Of a DNA stretch of 49,822 nt, positions 1-5,301 are shown piece after piece (positions within the stretch are counted from its first letter, which is position 1; the number at the start of each line of letters is the position of its first letter). Under the pieces are notes generated by a model. The model ran no database searches and was not told where the DNA came from. It saw nothing but the letters and a program-made list of their open reading frames with translations. The DNA is taken from the IMG/VR virus record IMGVR_UViG_3300037502_001368, positions 1 to 49,822 of that record, one strand, 5' to 3'. The stretch comes from a virus. A program made the position numbers and the translations under genes.

Positions 1-76
1 GCCCCCGGCCCCCGGCCCCCGGCCCCCGGCCCCCGGCCCCCGGCCCCCGGCCCCCGGCCCCCGGCCCCCGGCCCCC
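1..76. repeat. (GGCCCCC)n heptamer tandem repeat at window edge
   Basis: Eleven C5 blocks separated by GG form a perfect 7-bp tandem repeat that starts at the first base, so its true length is unknown. The complementary strand reads (GGGGGCC)n and satisfies the simple G-quadruplex pattern many times over. It could be a real repeat, the end of a linear genome, or an assembly or sequencing artefact at a contig end; the sequence alone cannot decide. Confidence 0.9.
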
Positions 77-293
77 GCCGATTCCAGGCGGATTCCCGGA
101 CACCGTACCCGAAACTTTCTTTCGTCGAATAGTGGGCCTTGAACCTGCGTTTACGCGATACTGAGGCTCGCTTTCCAAACTTTCTTTGTGCGCTAGCCGT
201 GCGTCCCCAGACGTGCCGCGATACCCGACCGGCACCGGGGCGGCGCACTAAGGCGACGCGCACCGGCTAACCTCCCAACCTTGGGGTCATACC
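77..293. other. Non-coding leader before the first gene
   Basis: I see no convincing gene in this 217-base stretch. It contains an 11-bp direct repeat, AAACTTTCTTT, at 112-122 and 177-187 (65 bp apart), which could be paired protein-binding sites or promoter parts. No clear sigma70 -35/-10 pair was found. Confidence 0.4.
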
Positions 294-530
294 ATGCCAA
301 ACCGTTACCACGCCCACATCGACGGCGATACCGTCGCAATCTTTCGGGATCTCGGCAAGGGCTACCGCAACCCGTTGATCGCGACGTACAGCGACGCTAA
401 CCCGGCGGATTCGCTCTACCGTTGGGTCTTTGATGCGGGCTACGATGCGGAAGAACGGGAAGCGCGTTGCGCCGCCGCCGCCGCCGCAATCGCCACTTGG
501 AACCGCGCAGCCGATCGCGTGCAAGCGTGA
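294..530 (+). CDS. Hypothetical protein, 78 aa
   Basis: A small soluble protein of unknown function. The first half mixes charged and aromatic residues (starts MPNRYHAHIDGD); the second half is Ala/Glu/Arg-rich and probably helical. The ATG at 294 follows a weak TTGGGG ribosome-binding sequence. It opens a run of six small rightward genes that share overlapping ends, which suggests one operon ending at the terminator near 1938. The stop overlaps a GTG that could start the next gene (GTGA at 527-530). No motif identifies a role, but gene spacing supports its being real. Confidence 0.6.
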   Translation: MPNRYHAHIDGDTVAIFRDLGKGYRNPLIATYSDANPADSLYRWVFDAGYDAEEREARCAAAAAAIATWNRAADRVQA

Positions 531-658
531 CGGGGCCGGCCCTAGCCGTGGGCCTAGCCGTTGCGTCCGTCCTATCCGCATGGGTTGGACCCGAAGTAAC
601 GATCCACTCAGTTACGCTTGTGTGTAGTCTCGCCTTCCTGTTTACTTTCGTGGGGTGA
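527..658 (+). CDS. Small two-helix membrane protein, 43 aa (GTG start)
   Basis: The frame opens with GTG at 527, overlapping the stop of the preceding gene as GTGA, and stops at 656-658, three bases before the next ATG at 662. The product is almost entirely hydrophobic: two predicted membrane segments (about residues 3-20 and 25-42) with a short WVGPE turn between them. No separate strong ribosome-binding site is seen, so translation probably depends on coupling to the upstream gene. Small hairpin membrane proteins of phages are often holins, lysis modulators or superinfection factors, but nothing here picks one. The perfect fit between two genes is the best evidence that it is real. Confidence 0.5.
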   Translation: MTGPALAVGLAVASVLSAWVGPEVTIHSVTLVCSLAFLFTFVG

Positions 659-661
659 ACT

Positions 662-1285
662 ATGACGAAACCGAAGACTAAGGTTCAAACGGAATCCCTT
701 ACAGACGTTGCAGCCTTTCGGGCTACGCTTGCCGAACGTGTTCAAGCGTACGTCAACGCGGATCGCGACGTAGAATCCGCCACCGACAAGGGGGATCGGG
801 ACCGGGCGCTGTCGCGACGCCGACACGCTACGACGCGCCTTCGGTCGCTTGTGGCGGATACCGTCGCGACGTTGGAGGAAGGGGTAACCCTTTCGGGAGG
901 CTACCGTGCAGCGTTGCATGACGCGCGCAAAACCCTAGGGGCTAAGGCGGCGCCGCTTGTGGACGGACTGCCCGTCGCGACGGCTAGGGAATGGGATCCC
1001 ATGGCGGTTTACCGTTGTCCTTCGTGCTCGCACGTTGGGCTGGCCGTTGACGATTTCGGTGCTCGCTTGGACCCTATGCGTGTAGCCGTCGCCGACGTCG
1101 CGACGTTGCGTGCGCTTTGGCTGGATCCCGAACACGGACTAGCGCCACGTCAGACTATGCGGATCGCTTCGGACGTCGCACGTCCCCATCCCACGGATCC
1201 CGATAGTGTGTACGTTCTCAGGCCATATCGGCAATCGAATTGCAATACTTGCCGAACCCTAGCCGCGCGCAAACGTGCAGAATGA
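662..1285 (+). CDS. Hypothetical protein with split CxxC zinc-ribbon-like motif, 207 aa
   Basis: The ATG at 662 follows a GGGGTGA ribosome-binding sequence. Residues 1-100 are charged and predicted helical, possibly coiled coil. Two CxxC pairs (C119/C122 in CPSC and C194/C197 in CNTC) flank about 70 residues, an arrangement compatible with a structural zinc site. No enzyme signature is visible. It lies in the small-gene operon and its stop overlaps the next ATG (ATGA at 1282-1285). Nucleic-acid binding is possible because of the zinc-ribbon look and the basic C-terminus (RKRAE), but that is inference. Confidence 0.6.
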   Translation: MTKPKTKVQTESLTDVAAFRATLAERVQAYVNADRDVESATDKGDRDRALSRRRHATTRLRSLVADTVATLEEGVTLSGGYRAALHDARKTLGAKAAPLVDGLPVATAREWDPMAVYRCPSCSHVGLAVDDFGARLDPMRVAVADVATLRALWLDPEHGLAPRQTMRIASDVARPHPTDPDSVYVLRPYRQSNCNTCRTLAARKRAE

Positions 1286-1383
1286 TGCGACTAGCCGGCG
1301 CATTAGTCCGACTTGCTGTAGCGTTAGCCTTTATCGGCTTATTGTCCTGCAACCCTAGCAATACAATCACAAGCGAGGTTTAA
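1282..1383 (+). CDS. Very small predicted lipoprotein, 33 aa
   Basis: The ATG at 1282 overlaps the preceding stop (ATGA); a second ATG follows at 1285. The product has a textbook lipoprotein signal: an Arg after the two Met, a hydrophobic stretch from about Leu4 to Leu21, and a lipobox ending GLLSC at Cys23. After cleavage only 11 residues would remain (Cys23 to Val33, polar). The stop at 1381-1383 lies just before the next ATG at 1386. Known phage lipoproteins this small include outer-membrane spanins and superinfection-exclusion factors; no i-spanin partner is evident next to it. The sequence strongly supports the signal; function is unknown. Confidence 0.6.
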   Translation: MMRLAGALVRLAVALAFIGLLSCNPSNTITSEV

Positions 1384-1385
1384 CC

Positions 1386-1628
1386 ATGAAGAATAACGAC
1401 GTTGCACGCGCGTGGTCGCGTTCCATTCCGGCTAAGGCCGGAAACCTTTGGACCGACGGTTGTAATCTGTATTCCTATCGCCTTCGGATCGGGTATACAG
1501 AGCAAAACACGGGTAGAAAGGTAGTTCTAACCTATCGTGCCCCTAACGCTTTCCATTCCGTTACCACGTCCAAACACGTCAACCTTGCGGCCCGTTACTC
1601 TGACACTTTGGAGGTTCCTAATGCATAA
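1386..1628 (+). CDS. Hypothetical protein, 80 aa
   Basis: The ATG at 1386 sits directly after the small lipoprotein gene, with a GAGG-type ribosome-binding sequence (AGCGAGG). The protein is basic and rich in Tyr, Asn and Thr with alternating polar and hydrophobic residues, suggesting a small beta-rich fold (for example KAGNLWTDG and YRLRIGYTEQ). No family is recognised. Its last codons overlap the next gene by 8 bp (ATG at 1621, stop 1626-1628), which supports both genes. Confidence 0.6.
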   Translation: MKNNDVARAWSRSIPAKAGNLWTDGCNLYSYRLRIGYTEQNTGRKVVLTYRAPNAFHSVTTSKHVNLAARYSDTLEVPNA

Positions 1629-1932
1629 CCATAACGACGTGCAATACAGCGCAGTCACCCTTAAGCGACACACTATGAACGCATGGTACGCCTATTCCAT
1701 GCAAGCCAAACAAGCCAACGTGCCACTTGACGTTGGACTAGTTGAACAAGTTATCGCCATTCTAGGCGAATCGTTGGAGGTTTACCGTTACGTCAACGAC
1801 ACCACAAGCCCCGAAGGTCTGTCTACTTATGCGGACTCACTGACTAGACACTCTGCAAGGCTCGCTGAATACTTGACAGACGCTTACCGCACTCTCGGGT
1901 CAAGTATCCGAGAGCAACTAGACAGTAAGTAG
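1621..1932 (+). CDS. Hypothetical protein, 103 aa
   Basis: I chose the ATG at 1621 because it overlaps the preceding stop and follows a good TTGGAGG ribosome-binding site; a longer frame from 1537 would run through the upstream gene. The protein is largely helical (two long amphipathic stretches, residues 20-50 and 60-95), with no cysteines and no known motif. It is the last gene of the left operon and is followed within ten bases by a terminator hairpin. Function unknown. Confidence 0.6.
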   Translation: MHNHNDVQYSAVTLKRHTMNAWYAYSMQAKQANVPLDVGLVEQVIAILGESLEVYRYVNDTTSPEGLSTYADSLTRHSARLAEYLTDAYRTLGSSIREQLDSK

Positions 1933-1937
1933 ACACT

Positions 1938-1972
1938 AAGGGGACACACCGTCGCAAGTGTGTCCCCTTTAT
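1938..1972 (+). terminator. Rho-independent terminator
   Basis: A perfect 12-bp stem (AAGGGGACACAC at 1938-1949 with GTGTGTCCCCTT at 1958-1969) closes an 8-base loop and runs into TTTAT. It begins six bases after the stop of the last gene of the left operon, so it should end that transcript. Confidence 0.85.
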
Positions 1973-1985
1973 CTTGTCAAGGCCC

Positions 1986-2013
1986 CGTGACAAATCGTGA
2001 CAATTCGTGACAA
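1986..2013 (+). repeat. Three direct repeats CGTGACAA, 10-bp period
   Basis: CGTGACAA occurs at 1986-1993, 1996-2003 and 2006-2013, exactly one helical turn apart and all in the same direction. Such phased short repeats are typical of operators or iterons. They lie between the left terminator and the Ntn-hydrolase gene. The core TGACA resembles the TTGACA boxes found in pairs in other gaps of this window. Confidence 0.7.
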
Positions 2014-2229
2014 CCCGGAGGGGGGTACCTGAACGCCTGTTCAGGGGGGGTCTACAGCCTTAGGGTGGTGAACCGTCAGATACCGATCAACAAAACCACC
2101 TCGGGCTTGCGTACGGCGGCCGAACGGTCTAAGATCAGACCAACCCAGTGGGGTCTTGCAAAAATCTGACCAGATCTCCAAATAAAAACATAGGGGGTCG
2201 GATCAAAAATCCAGAGCGGGGGGGAGCCC
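2014..2229. other. Non-coding region upstream of the Ntn-hydrolase gene
   Basis: No gene is seen. Two hairpins are visible: CCTGAAC/GTTCAGG with a GCCT loop at 2028-2045, and GGTCT...AGACC at 2127-2142. A short A-rich tract lies near 2180-2190. A promoter for the gene at 2230 is likely here, but I could not assign -35/-10 boxes with confidence; TTGCAA at about 2156 followed by CAAATAA is only a weak candidate. Confidence 0.35.
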
Positions 2230-2952
2230 ATGTCCGTAGTGTTGGGAATCGAGACGCCGAAGTTCGTACTGATCGCCTCAGACAGCCAAGCCACCACCGC
2301 CAACGGGATCTTGATGTCGTCCGGCAAGTTGATCGCCGTCGGGCCGCACGCCGTCGTCGGGCTCGTCGGTACGCTGCACTGGCAGAAGTGGGCCATGAAC
2401 GATCTCTCGGAGTCCCAGCCGGAGTACGGTGCCGACGAAGACGCGCCGCGCCCTATCGGCCTCTCGGCCCACCGTTCCGCCGACTTCCGCTGGCTCCTCG
2501 ACAACATGCCGGAGGACGTGGGAGGGGACGAGCACTGTGCCGCGATGGCGGCTACCGCGCACGGGGTCTACCTTATCGACGGCGCGGGCGTGGTGCCTGT
2601 CATGCCTCACGACTACGATGGGCGGATCAAGACCCCCGTCGCTATGGCCGCCATCGGAAGCGGGGCCGACTTCGTACTCGGGTCCGTCCTCGCCCACCTC
2701 GCGATCCTCAGCCAAGTAGAAACGGACTACGACGACCCCACGTTCCTCGTCAACGCCGTGTCGAACGCCCTTTCCACGGCCTACCGTTTCGACCCTTCGT
2801 GCTCTGGGCCGATCAACTTCCGCCTGTTCACCAAGTCCCCCGACCTCGCCGTGGGCTCGGACCCGTTCTCGGACGACGGCGCGGACGATACGTTCTCGGA
2901 CGAGGAGGACGACGACACGGACGACGACACGGACGAGGAGGACGTCCACTAG
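2230..2952 (+). CDS. Proteasome beta/HslV-like Ntn hydrolase with Ser nucleophile and acidic tail, 240 aa
   Basis: The ATG at 2230 follows GGGGGGGAGCCC. The protein matches the 20S proteasome beta/HslV fold through its length. After Met removal the first residue is Ser, and the spacing to the family's Asp17 is exact (SVVLGIETPKFVLIASD). A Lys follows at mature position 32 (SSGK, one residue shorter than the usual Lys33), then VVGLVG, a GSG at 143-145 of the precursor (AIGSGADFVLG), and DPSCSG at 188-193, equivalent to the Asp166/Ser169-Gly170 region. All catalytic parts are therefore present, with Ser replacing Thr1. The last ~30 residues are a run of Asp/Glu. No HslU-type ATPase is encoded nearby. 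It could be a free peptidase or amidase, or act in virion maturation; substrate unknown. Family assignment is confident, role is not. Confidence 0.8.
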   Translation: MSVVLGIETPKFVLIASDSQATTANGILMSSGKLIAVGPHAVVGLVGTLHWQKWAMNDLSESQPEYGADEDAPRPIGLSAHRSADFRWLLDNMPEDVGGDEHCAAMAATAHGVYLIDGAGVVPVMPHDYDGRIKTPVAMAAIGSGADFVLGSVLAHLAILSQVETDYDDPTFLVNAVSNALSTAYRFDPSCSGPINFRLFTKSPDLAVGSDPFSDDGADDTFSDEEDDDTDDDTDEEDVH

Positions 2953-3024
2953 GGCGTCCCCGTCCCGGTCCGTCCCCCGGTCCGTCCGGCCCCGTCCCCC
3001 GTCCCGTCCCCCGTCCGTCCGGCC
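2953..3024. repeat. C-rich degenerate repeat with G-quadruplex motif between convergent genes
   Basis: The gap between the Ntn-hydrolase stop and the stop of the leftward 79-aa gene consists of variants of CCGTCC and GTCCCCC. On the minus strand, 2990-3012 reads G4-5 and G3 runs separated by two-base AC loops, a canonical quadruplex pattern. There is no ordinary hairpin-plus-T-tract terminator, so this element may stop or stall the convergent transcription units. That role is inference. Confidence 0.7.
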
Positions 3025-3264
3025 CTAGCGGCCGGGGAGGGCCACGGCCTTGAGGCGGGGGCGGTTCGACGGAACGGGCTTGAGGGCGTCCTCGCCGAAG
3101 TGGAGCCGGAGGCCGGCGGGGGTTTCTACGGTGTACATGATCTTCCCGCGCCGCGCCACGGCGGGCTCGCTGACGGTGCAGTCGTACGTCCAGCCGCGCC
3201 CGTTGCGGGCGTCTACGCGGTCGCCGACGGCGAAGCGGGGGGTAAAGTCAACGGTGGTCTTCAT
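3025..3264 (-). CDS. Small SH3/KOW-like protein, 79 aa
   Basis: The ATG at 3264 follows AAAGGA on the minus strand. The sequence (FAVGDRVDARNGRGW, then short beta-strand-like segments and a basic end) looks like a small SH3-type barrel of the kind seen in KOW-like domains, often involved in RNA or protein binding. It is the last gene of the leftward cluster 3025-4849. There are no catalytic motifs. The fold suggestion is based on pattern only. Confidence 0.6.
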   Translation of the reverse strand: MKTTVDFTPRFAVGDRVDARNGRGWTYDCTVSEPAVARRGKIMYTVETPAGLRLHFGEDALKPVPSNRPRLKAVALPGR

Positions 3265-3279
3265 GGTGAGTGTGTCCTT

Positions 3280-3639
3280 TTAGGGTGAGTCTTCTACGGT
3301 TTTGGGAGACCCATAGATCTCCACGATTGCGGTACGGGTCGCCCATCCAAGGGCGATCTTGGTGTCGAGCGGGTAGTTGGGGTACAGATCTAGCGCCGTG
3401 TGTCTGCTCGTGGCCGGGAACCCCCGCGAGGCGATGTTCTGTTCCACGGCCGCGTACAGGTCCGGCGCCCTCGGATCGTTCTGGAGGGCCACGAGGGCCG
3501 CCACGGGGTCCGGCGAGAGATCGAGCACGAGGAGTGCGGGGATCTGGGCCGTCTCCGGCACAGGGTAGCCCAGCCACTTCTCCACGCGGGCGTGCAGCGC
3601 GGGGCGGAGCGCGTCGGGAACGCAGGCAAGGGGGATCAA
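3280..3639 (-). CDS. Hypothetical protein, 119 aa (TTG start)
   Basis: The frame is open further upstream, but that part is an Arg/Gly-rich shadow of the preceding gene. I place the start at TTG 3639, which overlaps the TGA of the upstream gene (stop at 3636-3638) and has GGAGG just before it. The product (LIPLACVPDALRPALHARVE...) is mostly helical with one aromatic stretch (WATRTAIVEIYG). No family is recognised. It forms part of the closely packed leftward cluster; the non-ATG start makes the exact N-terminus uncertain. Confidence 0.5.
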   Translation of the reverse strand: MIPLACVPDALRPALHARVEKWLGYPVPETAQIPALLVLDLSPDPVAALVALQNDPRAPDLYAAVEQNIASRGFPATSRHTALDLYPNYPLDTKIALGWATRTAIVEIYGSPKTVEDSP

Positions 3640-3860
3640 GCCTCCTCCACGGGCTGCACCATCACGGGCGGCATGTACGCGGCGTCCTCCCCCGCCTCGG
3701 ATACGCGGAGGTGGACCCAATCGCGGGCCTCCGCCTCGGAACCGAACCGCCGGCTTGCGAAGTCGAATCCGAGCACCATACGGACGGTCCCGGTATCCCA
3801 CTTCCCGGCGGGGCGGACGGCGCCGTCGAACGGCAGAACGGCGACGAGTCGGTAGGTCAC
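3636..3860 (-). CDS. Hypothetical protein, 74 aa (GTG start)
   Basis: GTG at 3860 overlaps the TGA of the upstream gene (GTGA), implying translational coupling. The small protein has a beta-alpha-beta look: MTYRLVAVLPFDG, then FGSEAEARDWVHLRVSEAG, ending in acidic residues. No known motif is seen. It is sandwiched between two overlapping genes of the leftward cluster, which is the main support that it is translated. Confidence 0.55.
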   Translation of the reverse strand: MTYRLVAVLPFDGAVRPAGKWDTGTVRMVLGFDFASRRFGSEAEARDWVHLRVSEAGEDAAYMPPVMVQPVEEA

Positions 3861-4210
3861 ACGGCACCCCCCGCCTTCTGGCGCTCCGCCCAGAGGAGAC
3901 GGACCACGGCGTCGATCTCCTCCTCCACGTCCTCGCGGCTAGGGTTTGGAGCGGTCACGACGTCGGAGGTATGGTTCAGCCAGCCCTGTGAGACGACACG
4001 CTTGATCCAATCCACCGCGCAGGCGACCCCCGCAGGCTCGTATAGATCTACGCTCGCGTCTTCGTAGTCGAGCACGAAGGTATGGGCATCGTAGTCGATG
4101 CAGCAGAGCGTGCGGTGATCGTACTGGTATACGAGCCCACAGCGCCCTGCGCGGTCTACGACCGGGAGTCCGGCGGTGGCGATTCCGAGCATGTCGGTTA
4201 GACGAGCCAT
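3857..4210 (-). CDS. Hypothetical protein, 117 aa
   Basis: The ATG at 4210 shares its A with the upstream stop (TGATG) and has GAGG nine bases upstream; a GTG one codon earlier is also possible. The N-terminal half is beta-rich with aromatic and acidic residues (LVYQYDHRTLCCIDYDAH), the C-terminal half is helical and acidic (REDVEEEIDAVVRLLWAERQ). No family is recognised. It is the third gene of the leftward cluster. Confidence 0.55.
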   Translation of the reverse strand: MARLTDMLGIATAGLPVVDRAGRCGLVYQYDHRTLCCIDYDAHTFVLDYEDASVDLYEPAGVACAVDWIKRVVSQGWLNHTSDVVTAPNPSREDVEEEIDAVVRLLWAERQKAGGAV

Positions 4211-4524
4211 CACTTCTTACCTCGGGTCTTCTTGGGTTTGATCTTCTTCACGGGAGTGTTGGGGTGGACAGGGGTATTGTGTCGGACAGAGGGATCAAAG
4301 AAGACTTCTCGGTCCTGTGAGTACTCGTACGCCATGTTGAGGGCGCGGTCCCGCGAGCGGGTAGGTTTCTCGATCAAACCCCTTCGGCGCCAGATCTTAG
4401 CACCGTCGGACTTCCTGTTGTGCGTTTCGTACACGGCTGGTTGGAAGTAAGGGTAACCTCCGATGGGGACGCGCACAACGCTCACGACGAGATCGGGTGT
4501 TGTTTCGATGGCGGTGTCGGTCAT
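4210..4524 (-). CDS. Hypothetical protein with basic Lys-rich tail, 104 aa
   Basis: The start is placed at ATG 4524 (MTDTAIETTPD), two bases from the stop of the upstream lipoprotein gene and with GGAG upstream; the longer frame beyond that is antisense-like shadow. The central part has Tyr/Trp-containing segments (GGYPYFQPAVYETHNRKSD, then AKIWRRRGLIEKPTRS). The last 12 residues are almost all Lys, Pro and Arg (KKIKPKKTRGKK), suggesting nucleic-acid or membrane-surface contact. Function unknown. Confidence 0.55.
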   Translation of the reverse strand: MTDTAIETTPDLVVSVVRVPIGGYPYFQPAVYETHNRKSDGAKIWRRRGLIEKPTRSRDRALNMAYEYSQDREVFFDPSVRHNTPVHPNTPVKKIKPKKTRGKK

Positions 4525-4525
4525 G

Positions 4526-4849
4526 TCACATCTCCACAGAGGGCGCGAAGCCCCCGACATCGGCGAGGTTGTTGTCGCACCATACGCCCGAAGCGTCGAT
4601 GTTCTGGAGAAGGACGTAGCACTGCCGGCCCTCCGAATCGTAGAACACGCACAGGCGGGCGTTCGGGGTAACCGCGTCACCCATGTCCACGTCAATGATC
4701 CCCTCGCAGCGGGCCTCGACCACGGGCGGTGCGCCCGGAGCCGGGAGCGCCGGCGCAGCGGTCAGCGTGCGGCACCCAAACAGAACCATCATCAAGGCCA
4801 TCCGGCGCCACATAGGCACGGGGGACAGCGGGCTAAGCATACGAAACAT
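4526..4849 (-). CDS. Predicted lipoprotein with four extra cysteines, 107 aa
   Basis: The ATG at 4849 is preceded by GAGGAGG. The N-terminus has two Arg (WRR) and a hydrophobic stretch ending in a lipobox LFGC at Cys26, then a Pro/Ala-rich linker. The mature part (about 82 residues) has four further cysteines spaced to form two disulfides (ARCEG, RLCVF, RQCYV, VWCDN), as expected for a protein exported to the periplasm or surface. It is the first gene read leftward from the divergent control region, so it is probably strongly expressed or early. Known phage lipoproteins often block superinfection; that role here is inference. Confidence 0.6.
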   Translation of the reverse strand: MFRMLSPLSPVPMWRRMALMMVLFGCRTLTAAPALPAPGAPPVVEARCEGIIDVDMGDAVTPNARLCVFYDSEGRQCYVLLQNIDASGVWCDNNLADVGGFAPSVEM

Positions 4850-4925
4850 CGGACCTCCTCGGTTGTGCGGTAGTCTAAACCACCGCCGCCGCACAGGCAA
4901 CCTAGCGTCCAACCAAACAGGCGCC

Positions 4926-5184
4926 CTTGACAGCCTCTTGACAACTCGGGCCGTTCCGCGAACTCGTCCCCAGCCGATAACGTTGAATAATGCTTTATTT
5001 GTTCTATACCAAGAGAACTACCAAGTTCTACTATATATTTATTCTCTTTTCTCCCGGACCGGGAAGGTGTGGGTGCGTGATAGTGGGCATTGGTCCGTTA
5101 TAAGAAAATAAAATAAAACTATATTCAACATTCGCGGCCAGAAACGAGTTTCCAAAAACGCGAAAGTGTCAAGAGGTTGTCAAG
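4926..5184. promoter_or_regulatory. Nested inverted-repeat control region around an AT-rich core (possible origin or divergent promoter)
   Basis: Two arms face each other. Left arm, plus strand: CTTGACA-GCCT-CTTGACA (4926-4943), AACTCGT (4961-4967), GTTGAATA (4982-4989). Right arm, minus strand: CTTGACA-ACCT-CTTGACA (5184-5167), AACTCGT (5150-5144), GTTGAATA (5129-5122). The spacers are 17/16 and 14/14 bases. Between the arms lies the most AT-rich DNA of the window (ATATATTTATT near 5033; AAAATAAAATAAAA near 5105). Each arm points towards the gene on the far side of the core. No consensus -10 lies 17 bp after the TTGACA boxes. It separates the leftward cluster from the rightward virion module. 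Confidence 0.75.
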
Positions 5185-5301
5185 AGCCCCCGTACGGGCT
5201 TGCGCCCCGTGCTGGGACGTGGTATCGCACGCGGGCGTACGCTTGCGCGGCCGTGTGGTGGCGTGGGGCTATGGCCGTGTTATGCTTGGCTGGAGGTAAC
5301 G
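5185..5301 (+). other. Leader of the virion module with short hairpin
   Basis: This is a GC-rich non-coding leader before the portal gene. AGCCC...GGGCT at about 5187-5202 can form a short hairpin right beside the regulatory repeat. The portal ribosome-binding site TGGAGGTAAC lies at 5291-5300. An in-frame extension of the portal frame back to 5200 exists, but it is Arg/Gly-rich and has no ribosome-binding site. Confidence 0.4.

Noticed and set aside
1-76. CRISPR array
   Set aside because: The unit is 7 bp with no spacers; there are no cas genes in the window.
2230-2952. HslUV-type two-component protease
   Set aside because: No AAA+ unfoldase is coded nearby or elsewhere in the window, so only the peptidase-like subunit is claimed.
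2148-3053. A 301-codon plus frame overlapping the Ntn-hydrolase gene and running into the C-rich repeat
   Set aside because: Arg/Pro/Gly low-complexity product; the other frame has the full protease-like family pattern.
4927-5183. Ordinary sigma70 promoters using the TTGACA boxes as -35
   Set aside because: At 16-18 bp beyond each box there is no TATAAT-like hexamer in any of the copies; the boxes were kept as a regulatory motif only.
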